In this document: positions 1 through 6,965 of the stretch, in pieces
Position numbering within the stretch: the first letter of the stretch is position 1
How the letters are laid out: each line of letters begins with the position of its first letter
Origin: Quisquiliibacterium sp.
Lineage (GTDB): Bacteria; Pseudomonadota; Gammaproteobacteria; Burkholderiales; Burkholderiaceae_E
NCBI GenBank assembly: GCA_023257915.1
Contig: JALRBB010000062.1
Span: 1 to 13,111, forward strand
Length of the DNA stretch: 13,111 nt
Direction: 5' to 3'
Position numbers and translations under genes: made by a program
The notes under the pieces: generated by a model
Databases searched by the model: none
Seen by the model: only the letters and a program-made list of their open reading frames with translations
Told to the model about the DNA's origin: nothing

Positions 1-255
1 GACCTGAAGGGCGATCGTGCGGCAGGCCGCCGTTTCGTTGAGTCGCTGCAGGTCTTTTCTCATCTCGCCAATGTGGGCGACGCGAAATCCCTGGTGATTC
101 ATCCGGCATCGACGACCCATTTCCGGATGGATGATGCGGCACTCGCGGCTGCCGGCATTGGCCAGGGCACGCTGCGCTTGTCGGTTGGCCTTGAGGACCC
201 GGACGATCTGATTGCCGACATGAAGCGCGCATTTCGCGCCGCCGAAAAAGGCTGA
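1..255 (+). CDS. metY: O-acetylhomoserine sulfhydrylase (MetY), C-terminal part, cut by window start
   Basis: The reading frame is open from base 1 and ends in TGA at 253-255, giving the last 84 residues. The stretch SLVIHPASTTH followed by LRLSVGLEDPDDLIADM is the typical C-terminal end of PLP-dependent Cys/Met metabolism enzymes of the MetY type. In that family the Arg of the LRLSVGLE segment binds the substrate carboxylate. MetY makes homocysteine from O-acetylhomoserine and sulfide in the cytoplasm. The active-site lysine and the PLP phosphate-binding part lie outside the window. An alpha/beta hydrolase gene follows after 17 bp and is probably co-transcribed. Other family members (MetB, MetZ) are possible, but the 'HPASTTH' context favours MetY. 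Confidence 0.88.
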   Translation, partial: DLKGDRAAGRRFVESLQVFSHLANVGDAKSLVIHPASTTHFRMDDAALAAAGIGQGTLRLSVGLEDPDDLIADMKRAFRAAEKG

Positions 256-272
256 CGAGGCGAGGAGACCGC

Positions 273-1091
273 ATGTTCATTCAAGTCGACGGTCGCAAGG
301 CCTACGCATATACCGGCGGCAAGACCTTTGACGCTTCGCTACCCTGTGTGGTGTTCGTGCACGGTGCGCAGCATGATCACAGCGTCTGGATCCTGCAGTC
401 GCGCTACCTCGCGCATCATGGCTATGCCGTGCTGGCGGTGGATCTGCCGGGTCATGGCCGAAGCGAGGGCCCGGCCTTGAGCAGCGTCGAAGCGATGGCC
501 GACTGGACGATCGCCTTGATCCGTGCCGCCGGCTGCAGCCAGGCGGCGATCATCGGGCACAGCATGGGCTCGCTGATTGCACTCGAGGCCGCCGGTCGCC
601 ATCCAGAGCACGTCAGTCGTATCGCGCTGGTCGGTGCGGCGTTTCCAATGAAGGTTTCCGACTCGCTGCTCGAGGCGACCCGCAGCGACGAGCCCCGCGC
701 CATGGAGATGATCAATCTCTGGACACATAGCGCAATCACGCATCGGCCTGGCAATCCTGGACCGGGCTTTTCGGTGTTCATCGAAAACCTGAGACTGATG
801 CAGCGCCAGGCCCCCGGCGTGTTGCACACCGACTTCAAGGCCTGCAACGACTACCAGGCCGGATCTGAGCGGGCAACGCAGGTGCGCTGCCCTGCTCTTT
901 TCGTACTCGGTGAACGCGACCAGATGACGCCGCCACGCGCAGCGCGCAGTCTGATCGAGGCGATTGCAGACAATCGTGTGGTCACGATACCGCGCTGCGG
1001 ACATGCGTTGATGGCCGAACGACCGGATGCAGTGCTCGATGCGCTCAAACCCTTCCTGATCGCGACGCGTACGCAACAGTCCGCAGCCTGA
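273..1091 (+). CDS. alpha/beta hydrolase
   Basis: The 272-residue product is a complete single-domain alpha/beta hydrolase of usual length. The triad is visible: nucleophile Ser97 in GHSMGS, acid Asp216 in GERDQMTP, and His244 in CGHALMAE. The oxyanion-hole segment VHGAQHDHSVW is at about residues 29-39 and DLPGHGRS at 57-64. The cap region, about 125-200, is short and helical. There is no signal peptide, so it should be cytoplasmic. A Shine-Dalgarno-like GAGGAG lies just before the ATG. It sits 17 bp downstream of metY, so they are probably co-transcribed. It is too short and differently built to be the homoserine acetyltransferase MetX. The substrate (ester, lactone or C-C bond) cannot be told. 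Confidence 0.88.
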   Translation: MFIQVDGRKAYAYTGGKTFDASLPCVVFVHGAQHDHSVWILQSRYLAHHGYAVLAVDLPGHGRSEGPALSSVEAMADWTIALIRAAGCSQAAIIGHSMGSLIALEAAGRHPEHVSRIALVGAAFPMKVSDSLLEATRSDEPRAMEMINLWTHSAITHRPGNPGPGFSVFIENLRLMQRQAPGVLHTDFKACNDYQAGSERATQVRCPALFVLGERDQMTPPRAARSLIEAIADNRVVTIPRCGHALMAERPDAVLDALKPFLIATRTQQSAA

Positions 1092-1109
1092 TTCTGGGAA
1101 GGAGTTTGC

Positions 1110-2348
1110 TCAGTTGCGCGAGGCGAGCTCCATCAAGGACTTTGACAGCAGTTCCGGCTCGAACGCGAGCGGATCCAAAGCGTCGTGCGCTGCGCCACCA
1201 GTTCCGCTCCAGATCCGATTGAACAAGGGTCGCAACGCTTGTTGAGCGCCTCCCTGCGCCAGCATCCAGCTCTCTTCCCAGAGGGTTCCCGCCTCGAAGA
1301 TCGTCGGATCGTCGGTTCGCCAAAGTCGCTGCAAATAACCGAGTTCGACCAGCACTTCGATCGTTTGCCTGGCGCGGAACGCGTCACCGCCGAACAGCGC
1401 GCGAAATTCGCTCGCAAACACCGGAATCTCGCCGGCCTGCGTCGCACGCATTATTCGCTCGAGCACGCACCGTGACAGCCAGAATCGGGCGGCTGGAGTC
1501 TCGGCCAGCGTCAAGGGCTGCGCTTGCGACCAGGCCGGCAGGCTTGCGACAACCAATGCGCCCCCCAAGACCGTGAGCCACAAAAGAAAGATCCAGATAA
1601 AGAAGATCGGCAGCGCCGCAAATGCGCCGTAGACGATCGTGTATGTCGGCAGGCGCGCCAGCTGCACTCCCATGCCACGCTTGAGCAATTCCAGCGTCAG
1701 CGCGGCGACAATTGCCCCAAGCAAGGCGTCGCGCCAGCCAACCGGCGCGTTAGGCACCATCCGATACAGCAAGGTCAGACCGCCGATCGTCGTCAACCAA
1801 GGCAGCAGCGCGACCCAGGCGGTCTTGAGCGCGGGCAGGCTCACACCCGACAGCCATTCGGAGAACACCAGCGTATTGACCGCCGTGCCTGCCGCCAGCA
1901 GCACTGGCCCGAGCGTCAGAAAGGTCCAGTAGATCGTCATTCGCCGAACCAGACTGCGCGGGCGACCGGTCTCCCAGAGACGGTTCAACGTATCGTCGAT
2001 GGTTCGCAAGGCCGAAAACGCGGTCGCGAAGAACATCGCGGCGCCGAGCGCGGAAAGTTCGCCGACCTTTTCCGCAAACTGGTTCAGGTATCCGACGATG
2101 GTGTCGCTAAAGCTCGGCAGAAACAGATTGGTCGCGATGAACTGCATCGCGGATAGCCGCAGCTCGGCGAGCATCGGCAAGGCCCCGAGCAGGGAAATCG
2201 CGATCGAGACAACTGGCACGATTGCGAGCAGCGAGAGAAAGGTCAGGCTTGCCGCCGCTTGCGCCAGCCGCAGCCTGGCCCCATGACGAAGCAAGGCGAC
2301 CATGAAGCCACGCGCGCGGGAAAAGGTGCTTACCGTGCTGTGTTGCAT
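1110..2348 (-). CDS. YihY/BrkB-like inner-membrane protein
   Basis: The product of 412 residues has about six hydrophobic segments, roughly at 32-60, 98-118, 138-162, 176-197, 207-223 and 238-270. It carries the family signature YTIVYGAFAALPIFFIWIFL at 236-255. It matches the YihY/UPF0761 (BrkB, once misnamed RNase BN) family. Its molecular role is unsettled; a transport or envelope role is usually assumed. After the membrane part, residues 285-345 form a soluble tail with a winged-helix-like pattern (ERIMRATQAGEIPV ... IEVLVELGYLQRL), as in longer members of the family. The gene converges on the hydrolase gene (18-bp gap) and diverges from the DUF2069 gene. A second Met at residue 16 is an alternative start; no strong ribosome-binding site decides. 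Confidence 0.85.
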   Translation of the reverse strand: MQHSTVSTFSRARGFMVALLRHGARLRLAQAAASLTFLSLLAIVPVVSIAISLLGALPMLAELRLSAMQFIATNLFLPSFSDTIVGYLNQFAEKVGELSALGAAMFFATAFSALRTIDDTLNRLWETGRPRSLVRRMTIYWTFLTLGPVLLAAGTAVNTLVFSEWLSGVSLPALKTAWVALLPWLTTIGGLTLLYRMVPNAPVGWRDALLGAIVAALTLELLKRGMGVQLARLPTYTIVYGAFAALPIFFIWIFLLWLTVLGGALVVASLPAWSQAQPLTLAETPAARFWLSRCVLERIMRATQAGEIPVFASEFRALFGGDAFRARQTIEVLVELGYLQRLWRTDDPTIFEAGTLWEESWMLAQGGAQQALRPLFNRIWSGTGGAAHDALDPLAFEPELLSKSLMELASRN

Positions 2349-2388
2349 CGGTCCAGTATCACACGACCCGCGAGCACGATTCGGTAAA

Positions 2389-2400
2389 CTGACGCGTCAG
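2389..2400. promoter_or_regulatory. perfect 12-bp palindrome in a divergent intergenic region
   Basis: CTGACGCGTCAG reads the same on both strands. It lies 40 bp before the yihY-like start and about 120 bp before the DUF2069 start. Perfect dyads of this size between divergent genes are often operators for dimeric regulators. No cognate regulator is encoded nearby, so function is an inference. Confidence 0.35.
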
Positions 2401-2518
2401 GATAACGACGGCCCCGGTACCTCGCCTCGCCCAGCAGGGCCGCGATACCGTGAGACCGCGGCATCATGGGTATTTAAGCTCGCCATTTTCTGCCATTCCA
2501 ACCCTATCGCATCACGTC

Positions 2519-2887
2519 ATGGACCTTACCAGTCACCGCTCGCGGGCACTCCTGCTGAAGCTTGTTCTTGTCTGCTTTTTGGCGCTGGTTGTGCTGGGAC
2601 TTCTGTGGGAGTTGTGGCTTGCGCCGCTGCGCCCCGGAGGATCGATGCTGGCACTGAAGGTGTTGCCCGCGGCACTAGCCCTTCCGGTCCTTCGTCACGG
2701 CCGAGTTCGCAGCTTCCAGTGGTGGTCGATGGGCATCCTGCTGTATCTGTGCGAAGGACTCGTTCGCGCGAGCAGCGACTCTGGGCTGTCGGCAACCTTA
2801 GCCCTGGTGCAGACGCTGATCTCGATCATCGCGTATCTGGCGATCCTGCTATATGTGCGGACCTCGCGTCCGGCGGCACAGCACTGA
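2519..2887 (+). CDS. DUF2069 family small membrane protein
   Basis: The 122-residue product is almost entirely hydrophobic, with four likely membrane segments at about 11-31, 42-58, 67-85 and 91-114, split by short charged loops. Size, segment layout and the WELWLAPLRPGGS and WWSMGILLYLCEG segments fit the DUF2069 family of proteobacterial inner-membrane proteins, whose function is unknown. I chose the ATG at 2519 because the frame upstream (to a GTG at 2450) is Arg/His/Pro-rich and unlike the family. No clear Shine-Dalgarno precedes this ATG. A weak -10-like TATTTA is at 2471. In many betaproteobacteria a wrbA-like quinone reductase gene stands between yihY and this gene; it is absent here. 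Confidence 0.75.
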   Translation: MDLTSHRSRALLLKLVLVCFLALVVLGLLWELWLAPLRPGGSMLALKVLPAALALPVLRHGRVRSFQWWSMGILLYLCEGLVRASSDSGLSATLALVQTLISIIAYLAILLYVRTSRPAAQH

Positions 2888-2907
2888 GCCACGCATTGCC
2901 GACCTTG

Positions 2908-3882
2908 CTAGCCGGCCGAGACCTGCTTCGCAGCGCTGGCGATCAGCATCGGATCGTTGCGGCTCAGTTCAAGCGGATCGGACAAGCGCTGACGCCAACG
3001 ACGCGCACCCGGCAGTCCGTTGAACAGGCCGAGCACATGGCGCGCAAGGTCGCGCACCCGCCCTCCGTCGCGCACATGCCTGGCACCGTACTCGACCAGC
3101 GGTTCGATCAGCTGGAAACGATCGGTCACGGTCGGCGCCTCCCCGAACAGCAGCGGATCCACCGCGGCCAGCAGCCACGGATGATGATAGGGTTCGCGGC
3201 CCAGCATCACGCCATCGACCGCTTCAAGTTGCGCACTTGAGGCCTCTAGCGTGGTCAAGCCGCCATTGATCACAATGGTCAGCTCAGGAAAGTCTTGCTT
3301 GAGCCGCGCAACGATCTCATAGCGCAAGGGGGGCACTTCGCGATTGAGCTTCGGGCTCAATCCCTTGAGCCAGGCGTTTCGCGCGTGCACGATAAACACT
3401 TGCGCTCCGCCTTGTGCCACCGTTCCAATGAAATCGCGCACGAAATCATAGCTCTCGACCTTGTCGATCCCGATCCGGTGCTTGACGGTAACCGGAACCG
3501 AAACCGCGTCGCGCATCGCGCGCACGCAATCACGCACCAAGAGCGGTTCGGCCATCAGGCAGGCACCAAAGGCACCGCGCTGGACGCGCTCGCTCGGGCA
3601 TCCACAGTTCAGGTTGATCTCGTCATAGCCCCACTGCTCGCCAAGGCGGGCACACAGCGCGAGCTCGCCCGGCTCGCTGCCCCCGAGTTGCAAGGCCACC
3701 GGATGCTCCTGCACATTGAAGTCCAGATGCCGGGCACGGTCTCCATGCAACAGCGCACCGGTCGTGATCATCTCGGTGTAAAGACGCGCGCGGCGCGTCA
3801 GCAGTCGATGAAAGAAGCGGCAGTGCCGATCGCTCCAGTCGAGCATCGGGGCAACCGAAAACCGCCAAAAGTTCGATTTCAT
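2908..3882 (-). CDS. dusA: tRNA-dihydrouridine(20/20a) synthase DusA
   Basis: The 324-residue product is a full-length FMN-dependent dihydrouridine synthase that reduces uridine 20/20a in the tRNA D-loop using NADPH. Visible marks are the N-terminal FMN-barrel start SVAPMLDWSDRHCR (9-22), EMITTGALL (37-45), NLNCGCPSERVQRGAFGACLM (90-110) with the catalytic Cys108, KHRIGID (134-140), IVHARNAWLKGLSPK (164-178) and the phosphate-binding INGG (205-208) and GVMLGRE (224-230). The HARNAWLKGLSP segment is characteristic of DusA rather than DusB or DusC. The gene converges on DUF2069 with a 20-bp gap and diverges from the response-regulator gene. dusA 5' ends are known integration sites for some prophages, but this copy is intact and no integrase is beside it. 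Confidence 0.95.
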   Translation of the reverse strand: MKSNFWRFSVAPMLDWSDRHCRFFHRLLTRRARLYTEMITTGALLHGDRARHLDFNVQEHPVALQLGGSEPGELALCARLGEQWGYDEINLNCGCPSERVQRGAFGACLMAEPLLVRDCVRAMRDAVSVPVTVKHRIGIDKVESYDFVRDFIGTVAQGGAQVFIVHARNAWLKGLSPKLNREVPPLRYEIVARLKQDFPELTIVINGGLTTLEASSAQLEAVDGVMLGREPYHHPWLLAAVDPLLFGEAPTVTDRFQLIEPLVEYGARHVRDGGRVRDLARHVLGLFNGLPGARRWRQRLSDPLELSRNDPMLIASAAKQVSAG

Positions 3883-3885
3883 CTA

Positions 3886-3895
3886 TCCGTACGGA
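3886..3895. promoter_or_regulatory. perfect 10-bp palindrome just upstream of dusA
   Basis: TCCGTACGGA begins 4 bp upstream of the dusA start codon, in the 98-bp gap shared with the divergent response-regulator gene. It could be an operator or part of the dusA leader. A 10-bp palindrome is short enough to be chance. Confidence 0.22.
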
Positions 3896-3927
3896 CTAAT
3901 TTACATTCACATTCGTGCGCCATACCG

Positions 3928-3956
3928 TTGACACACGACCCAAAAAAATTTGATAT
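3928..3956 (+). promoter_or_regulatory. candidate sigma70-type promoter of the response-regulator gene
   Basis: A perfect -35 hexamer TTGACA is at 3928-3933. With a 17-bp spacer, a weak -10 TGATAT is at 3951-3956 (3 of 6 match to TATAAT). The spacer is AT-rich (CAAAAAAATT), unlike the surrounding GC-rich DNA. Transcription would start about 18 bp before the start codon. The match of the -10 is poor, so this is a candidate only. Confidence 0.4.
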
Positions 3957-3968
3957 CGACAACCTGAC

Positions 3969-3976
3969 AGAGGTGA
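3969..3976 (+). promoter_or_regulatory. strong ribosome-binding site deciding a GTG start
   Basis: AGAGGTGA is nearly the full complement of the 16S anti-Shine-Dalgarno sequence. Its GAGG core ends 7 bases before the GTG at 3981. No in-frame ATG near the receiver-domain start competes, so GTG is the start. Confidence 0.7.
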
Positions 3977-3980
3977 CACA

Positions 3981-4646
3981 GTGGCCAAAACTTTCCTCGT
4001 GATCGACGACCATCCTCTGGTGCAACGCGCAATCGGTGAAACTTTGCACGAGCTGGAACCCGAAAGCGAAATTCATTATGTCGGCAAACTCGGCGACGCC
4101 CGCCGCCATCTGCGCGACAACCCCGGCACCGTGGATCTCGTGCTGCTTGATCTGCAACTGCCTGATTCTGCCGGCGTTGAAAGCCTGACCACGCTGCGCG
4201 AGCATCACCCGGATTCCCCGGTCGTCGTCTTGTCTGCCGATGCCGACGCCCCGATGATCATGCGCTGCCTCGATCTTGGCGCCGTGGGGTATATCCCAAA
4301 GAGCATGTCCAACGACGCCATCCGCAGCGCACTGCGTCTGGTCGCCTCCGGCGTACCGTATGTACCCTCCCAGGTCTTGAGCAACGAGCCAAGCCTGCGG
4401 CTACGTCCAGAGCCTGCCGGCACCCGCAGCTCTGATCCGCGCCAACTGGGTCTGACTGACCGGCAGATCGACGTACTGAAGCTGATCATGCGCGGACTTC
4501 CAAACAAGCTCATTTGCCGCCAGCTGAGCCTGGCCGAAGGCACTGTCAAGGTTCATGTCAGCGCGGTGCTGCGCGCCCTCGGCGCGCGCAATCGCACACA
4601 AGCGGTCATCGCTGCCAGCCGGATCGGACTGAAGATCACCGACTGA
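3981..4646 (+). CDS. LuxR/NarL-class two-component response regulator
   Basis: The 221-residue product has a receiver domain (about 1-122) and a C-terminal GerE/LuxR helix-turn-helix (about 156-215). Receiver residues are all present: Asp9/Asp10 in VIDDH, phospho-acceptor Asp57 in LVLLDLQLP, Ser85 in VVVLSAD and Lys107 in YIPKS. The DNA-binding part reads LTDRQIDVLKLIMRGLPNKL then LAEGTVKVHVSAVLRALGA, the normal LuxR recognition helix. It should be a phosphorylation-controlled transcription factor. The start is GTG, decided by the strong Shine-Dalgarno AGAGGTGA at 3969-3976. No histidine kinase lies in the window, so it is an orphan here. Its last 11 bases overlap the convergent dehydrogenase B gene, and its targets are unknown. 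Confidence 0.92.
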   Translation: MAKTFLVIDDHPLVQRAIGETLHELEPESEIHYVGKLGDARRHLRDNPGTVDLVLLDLQLPDSAGVESLTTLREHHPDSPVVVLSADADAPMIMRCLDLGAVGYIPKSMSNDAIRSALRLVASGVPYVPSQVLSNEPSLRLRPEPAGTRSSDPRQLGLTDRQIDVLKLIMRGLPNKLICRQLSLAEGTVKVHVSAVLRALGARNRTQAVIAASRIGLKITD

Positions 4647-5736
4647 TCGATGCGAGCCCGCTCGCCTGATCGCCGGACGCCCGAATCACGCAATCCCAAC
4701 TGTATTCGGGTGCCTCGTCGATCAGTGCGGCACCGAGTCGCCGTGCCCAGTACAGCGAAGAGCCGAAATCCGTATTCCAGGTCCAAAGCCTGCGCGTGAA
4801 CAGTTGCAGGTCGTATTCGGCAGTGACGCCGATCGCCCCATGGACCGCGTGCGCAATCTCGCAGCATAGCTGCACCGCAGTACCGGCCACCTGCTTGGCA
4901 CTTGCAACCCGCACTGGATCGAGTTGCAGCCCGGGACCGCGCAGCGCCAGCTGAGAGCCCATCGCCGCCATCGCCGTCCACTCCCCTGCGAGGGCCAGCT
5001 GCTGCTGGATTGCCTGGAACTTGGAGATCGCCCGACCAAACTGGACACGATCCGACGCATAGGTCGTCGAAATTTCGAGAACCCGCGAACAGGCGCCCGC
5101 GATCTGGGCCGATCGCACCGCAGCCCCTACCAGCAGGGTATCGACGCCATCCGGCAAATCACCGAGCACCTGAGCATCTTCCCGAACCCAACTCATCCGC
5201 TCACGCGGCTCGGCAATGCCGATTGATGGCTGTCGCCGCGCGTTCGCGCCCGGCAGGCACAGCAGCTGCGCCGAACCGGTGTTCTGCCCGGGTACGGACA
5301 CCAGCACATGATCGGCACGGCTGGCATGGGCAACGCCTTCAGCAACGATCAGAATTCCATCGAGGCGAGCGACCGCAATCGTCGCAGTGCCGTCCGGCAA
5401 GCTAGCGCCGGCAAGCCGGCAAAGCGCCTGCGCGGCCAGGGTTTCCACGAGAGGAACAGGCAAGCCAAAACGTCCGCATGCCTCGATGGTGGCGCGCATC
5501 TCACCCCACCCGAGGCCGTCTGCTCCATCTGCCCGCATGGCATCGACAAGCCCGGCGTCACGCAGTTGCACCCACAAGGCGTCGGCCTCACGCGATGCCC
5601 CGTCCGACTCCTGAACACCTCGCAGCAAGGCTGGTGTGCACAGGTCAGACAGAATCCTGCCGACCGAGTCGGCGAGCATGGCGGCAGTTTGTTCATCGAC
5701 CTGCAGGTCGAGCTCGTTCGATTGAGTCGGGTTCAT
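4636..5736 (-). CDS. acyl-CoA dehydrogenase subunit B (central barrel motif degenerate)
   Basis: The 366-residue product belongs to the acyl-CoA dehydrogenase (FadE-like) superfamily. Its C-terminal domain is clear: TTYASDRVQFGRAISKFQAI at 224-243 is the Arg-x-Gln-Phe-Gly-Arg segment that contacts the FAD pyrophosphate, and HAVHGAIGVTAEYDLQLFTRR at 296-316 follows. The central beta-barrel, however, lacks the usual MSEP..GSD motif. Residues 118-196 are weakly conserved. At the C-terminus (RRLWTWNTDFGSSLYWARRL) I see no YEGT-type catalytic Glu. Its ATG overlaps the stop of the upstream dehydrogenase A gene by 4 bases (TCAT on the plus strand), implying coupled translation and a 1:1 complex. It probably works as the partner subunit of A, as in FadE26-27 and FadE28-29 of mycobacteria. 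Confidence 0.85.
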   Translation of the reverse strand: MNPTQSNELDLQVDEQTAAMLADSVGRILSDLCTPALLRGVQESDGASREADALWVQLRDAGLVDAMRADGADGLGWGEMRATIEACGRFGLPVPLVETLAAQALCRLAGASLPDGTATIAVARLDGILIVAEGVAHASRADHVLVSVPGQNTGSAQLLCLPGANARRQPSIGIAEPRERMSWVREDAQVLGDLPDGVDTLLVGAAVRSAQIAGACSRVLEISTTYASDRVQFGRAISKFQAIQQQLALAGEWTAMAAMGSQLALRGPGLQLDPVRVASAKQVAGTAVQLCCEIAHAVHGAIGVTAEYDLQLFTRRLWTWNTDFGSSLYWARRLGAALIDEAPEYSWDCVIRASGDQASGLASISR

Positions 5737-6884
5737 CGCAATCCCATGCCGCGCGCGATCATGCCCCGCAGAATTTCTCGGGTGCCGCCACGCAGCGAAA
5801 ACGTTGGCGCCATCTGGGTTGTGTAGGCGAGCGCCTCGAGCAACGCGGGTGGCGCAGGCAGCAAGGGGTCAGCGGCCGCCAGGCGGCTCACCACCTGCGC
5901 AATATCCTGCTCAACCCGGGTTCCCAGGTCCTTGATGATCGCCGCTTCCAGCAGCGGACTCTCGCCGCGAGTCGCCAGGGCCGTCACCGAGACCGACATC
6001 GCACGGAGCACTACATGGCGCGCATGAATCTCGCCGATCTCAGCCTGCGAGACCGGGTCATTGACACCACGTTCTTTCATCCACGCGATCAACTGGTCCA
6101 GCAGCACGATGCTCGAGAGCAGTCGCTCGGGACCGCTGCGCTCGAAGGCAAGTTCCGCGTTGACCTGCGCCCAGCCTTCGCCTTCAGTGCCGACCAGCGA
6201 ATCGGCCGGAAGGCGAACATCGTCGAAGCTGACTTCGTTGAAATGAGCATCGCCGGTCAGGTCGCGAATCGGCCGGATGCTGATCCCCGGAAGCGACAGG
6301 TCGATCAGCATCTGCGAAAGCCCGGCCTGACGCTGCTCGGGGGTTCCGGAGGTCCGCACCAGCGCGATCATGTAATGCGCATGATGCGCGTTGGTCGTCC
6401 AGATCTTCCTGCCGTTGAGCCGCCAGCCGTCGCCATCGCGTTCGGCGCGCGAGCGCACGCTGGCCAGATCCGAACCGGAGTCGGGTTCGCTCATTCCGAT
6501 GCAAAAGAATGCCTCGCCCCGACAAATACGCGGCAGATAGAAATCACGCTGCTGCTGCGTGCCGAAGCGAAGCAGCAGCGGGCCGCTTTGCCGGTCGGCA
6601 ATCCAGTGCGCCGCGAGCGGCGCGCCGCGGGCCAGCAATTCCTCGACGACAACGAAGCGCGCAAACGCGCTACGTCCGCCGCCGCCATATTCGACCGGCA
6701 GCGTCAGCCCCACAAAGCCCGCCTGTGCCAGCTTGCGGCTGAACTGCTCGTCGTACCCCATCCAGGAGCGGGCACGCATGCCCGCCGGCCCGTCGCGCCA
6801 CTCCTTGTCGAGAAAGGCACGGATCTTCGGGCGCATCGCCTCGTCTTGCGCGGGAATGCGCTCCAGTTTCAACGGTGAAAGCAT
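5733..6884 (-). CDS. acyl-CoA dehydrogenase subunit A
   Basis: The 383-residue product has the N-terminal helical domain (about 1-124), the barrel with FCIGMSEPDSGSDLASV (127-143) and GRKIWTTNAHHAHYMIALV (158-176), and a helical C-terminal domain. It should introduce a trans-2,3 double bond into an acyl-CoA using FAD, passing electrons to ETF. The R-x-QFGR motif normally in the C-terminal domain is missing (ERGVNDPVSQAEIGE stands there). The usual catalytic Glu of the C-terminal YEGT motif is Gly366 in LRGGTREILR. Glu248 in AELAFERSG lies where isovaleryl-CoA dehydrogenase has its base. I chose the ATG at 6884 because GGGAAG stands 7 bases before it; an in-frame ATG at 6911 has no such site. 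It is coupled to subunit B by an ATGA overlap. Confidence 0.88.
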   Translation of the reverse strand: MLSPLKLERIPAQDEAMRPKIRAFLDKEWRDGPAGMRARSWMGYDEQFSRKLAQAGFVGLTLPVEYGGGGRSAFARFVVVEELLARGAPLAAHWIADRQSGPLLLRFGTQQQRDFYLPRICRGEAFFCIGMSEPDSGSDLASVRSRAERDGDGWRLNGRKIWTTNAHHAHYMIALVRTSGTPEQRQAGLSQMLIDLSLPGISIRPIRDLTGDAHFNEVSFDDVRLPADSLVGTEGEGWAQVNAELAFERSGPERLLSSIVLLDQLIAWMKERGVNDPVSQAEIGEIHARHVVLRAMSVSVTALATRGESPLLEAAIIKDLGTRVEQDIAQVVSRLAAADPLLPAPPALLEALAYTTQMAPTFSLRGGTREILRGMIARGMGLR

Positions 6885-6965
6885 CGTCTGTCTTCCCAGG
6901 TGAGATCGCATTATCGGACATCACGCGCAGGGCCTGAATTCGGCGGCCCCGGCTTTGCGACATCG

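Noticed and set aside
339..1076. Minus-strand open frame of 245 codons opposite the alpha/beta hydrolase
   Set aside because: The opposite strand codes for a complete hydrolase with triad; this frame shows no family features.
2302..3240. Long plus-strand open frame of 312 codons across yihY start, DUF2069 and dusA
   Set aside because: It runs over three well-supported genes in other frames, is rich in Arg/Pro/Ser as expected for a high-GC shadow, and has no recognisable motif.
3795..3882. dusA 5' end as a phage/island attachment site
   Set aside because: This site class is known, but dusA is intact and I see no integrase, repeated att core or mobile gene beside it.
5478..6878. Plus-strand open frame of 466 codons opposite the dehydrogenase genes
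   Set aside because: It is antisense to two clear acyl-CoA dehydrogenases, has an Arg/His/Gln-rich composition and no domain; high GC content explains its length.
6930..6949. GGGCC/GGCCC stem between the GNAT and dehydrogenase A genes as a terminator
   Set aside because: Only 5 bp with a 10-base loop and no T-run on the transcribed strand; too weak to call.
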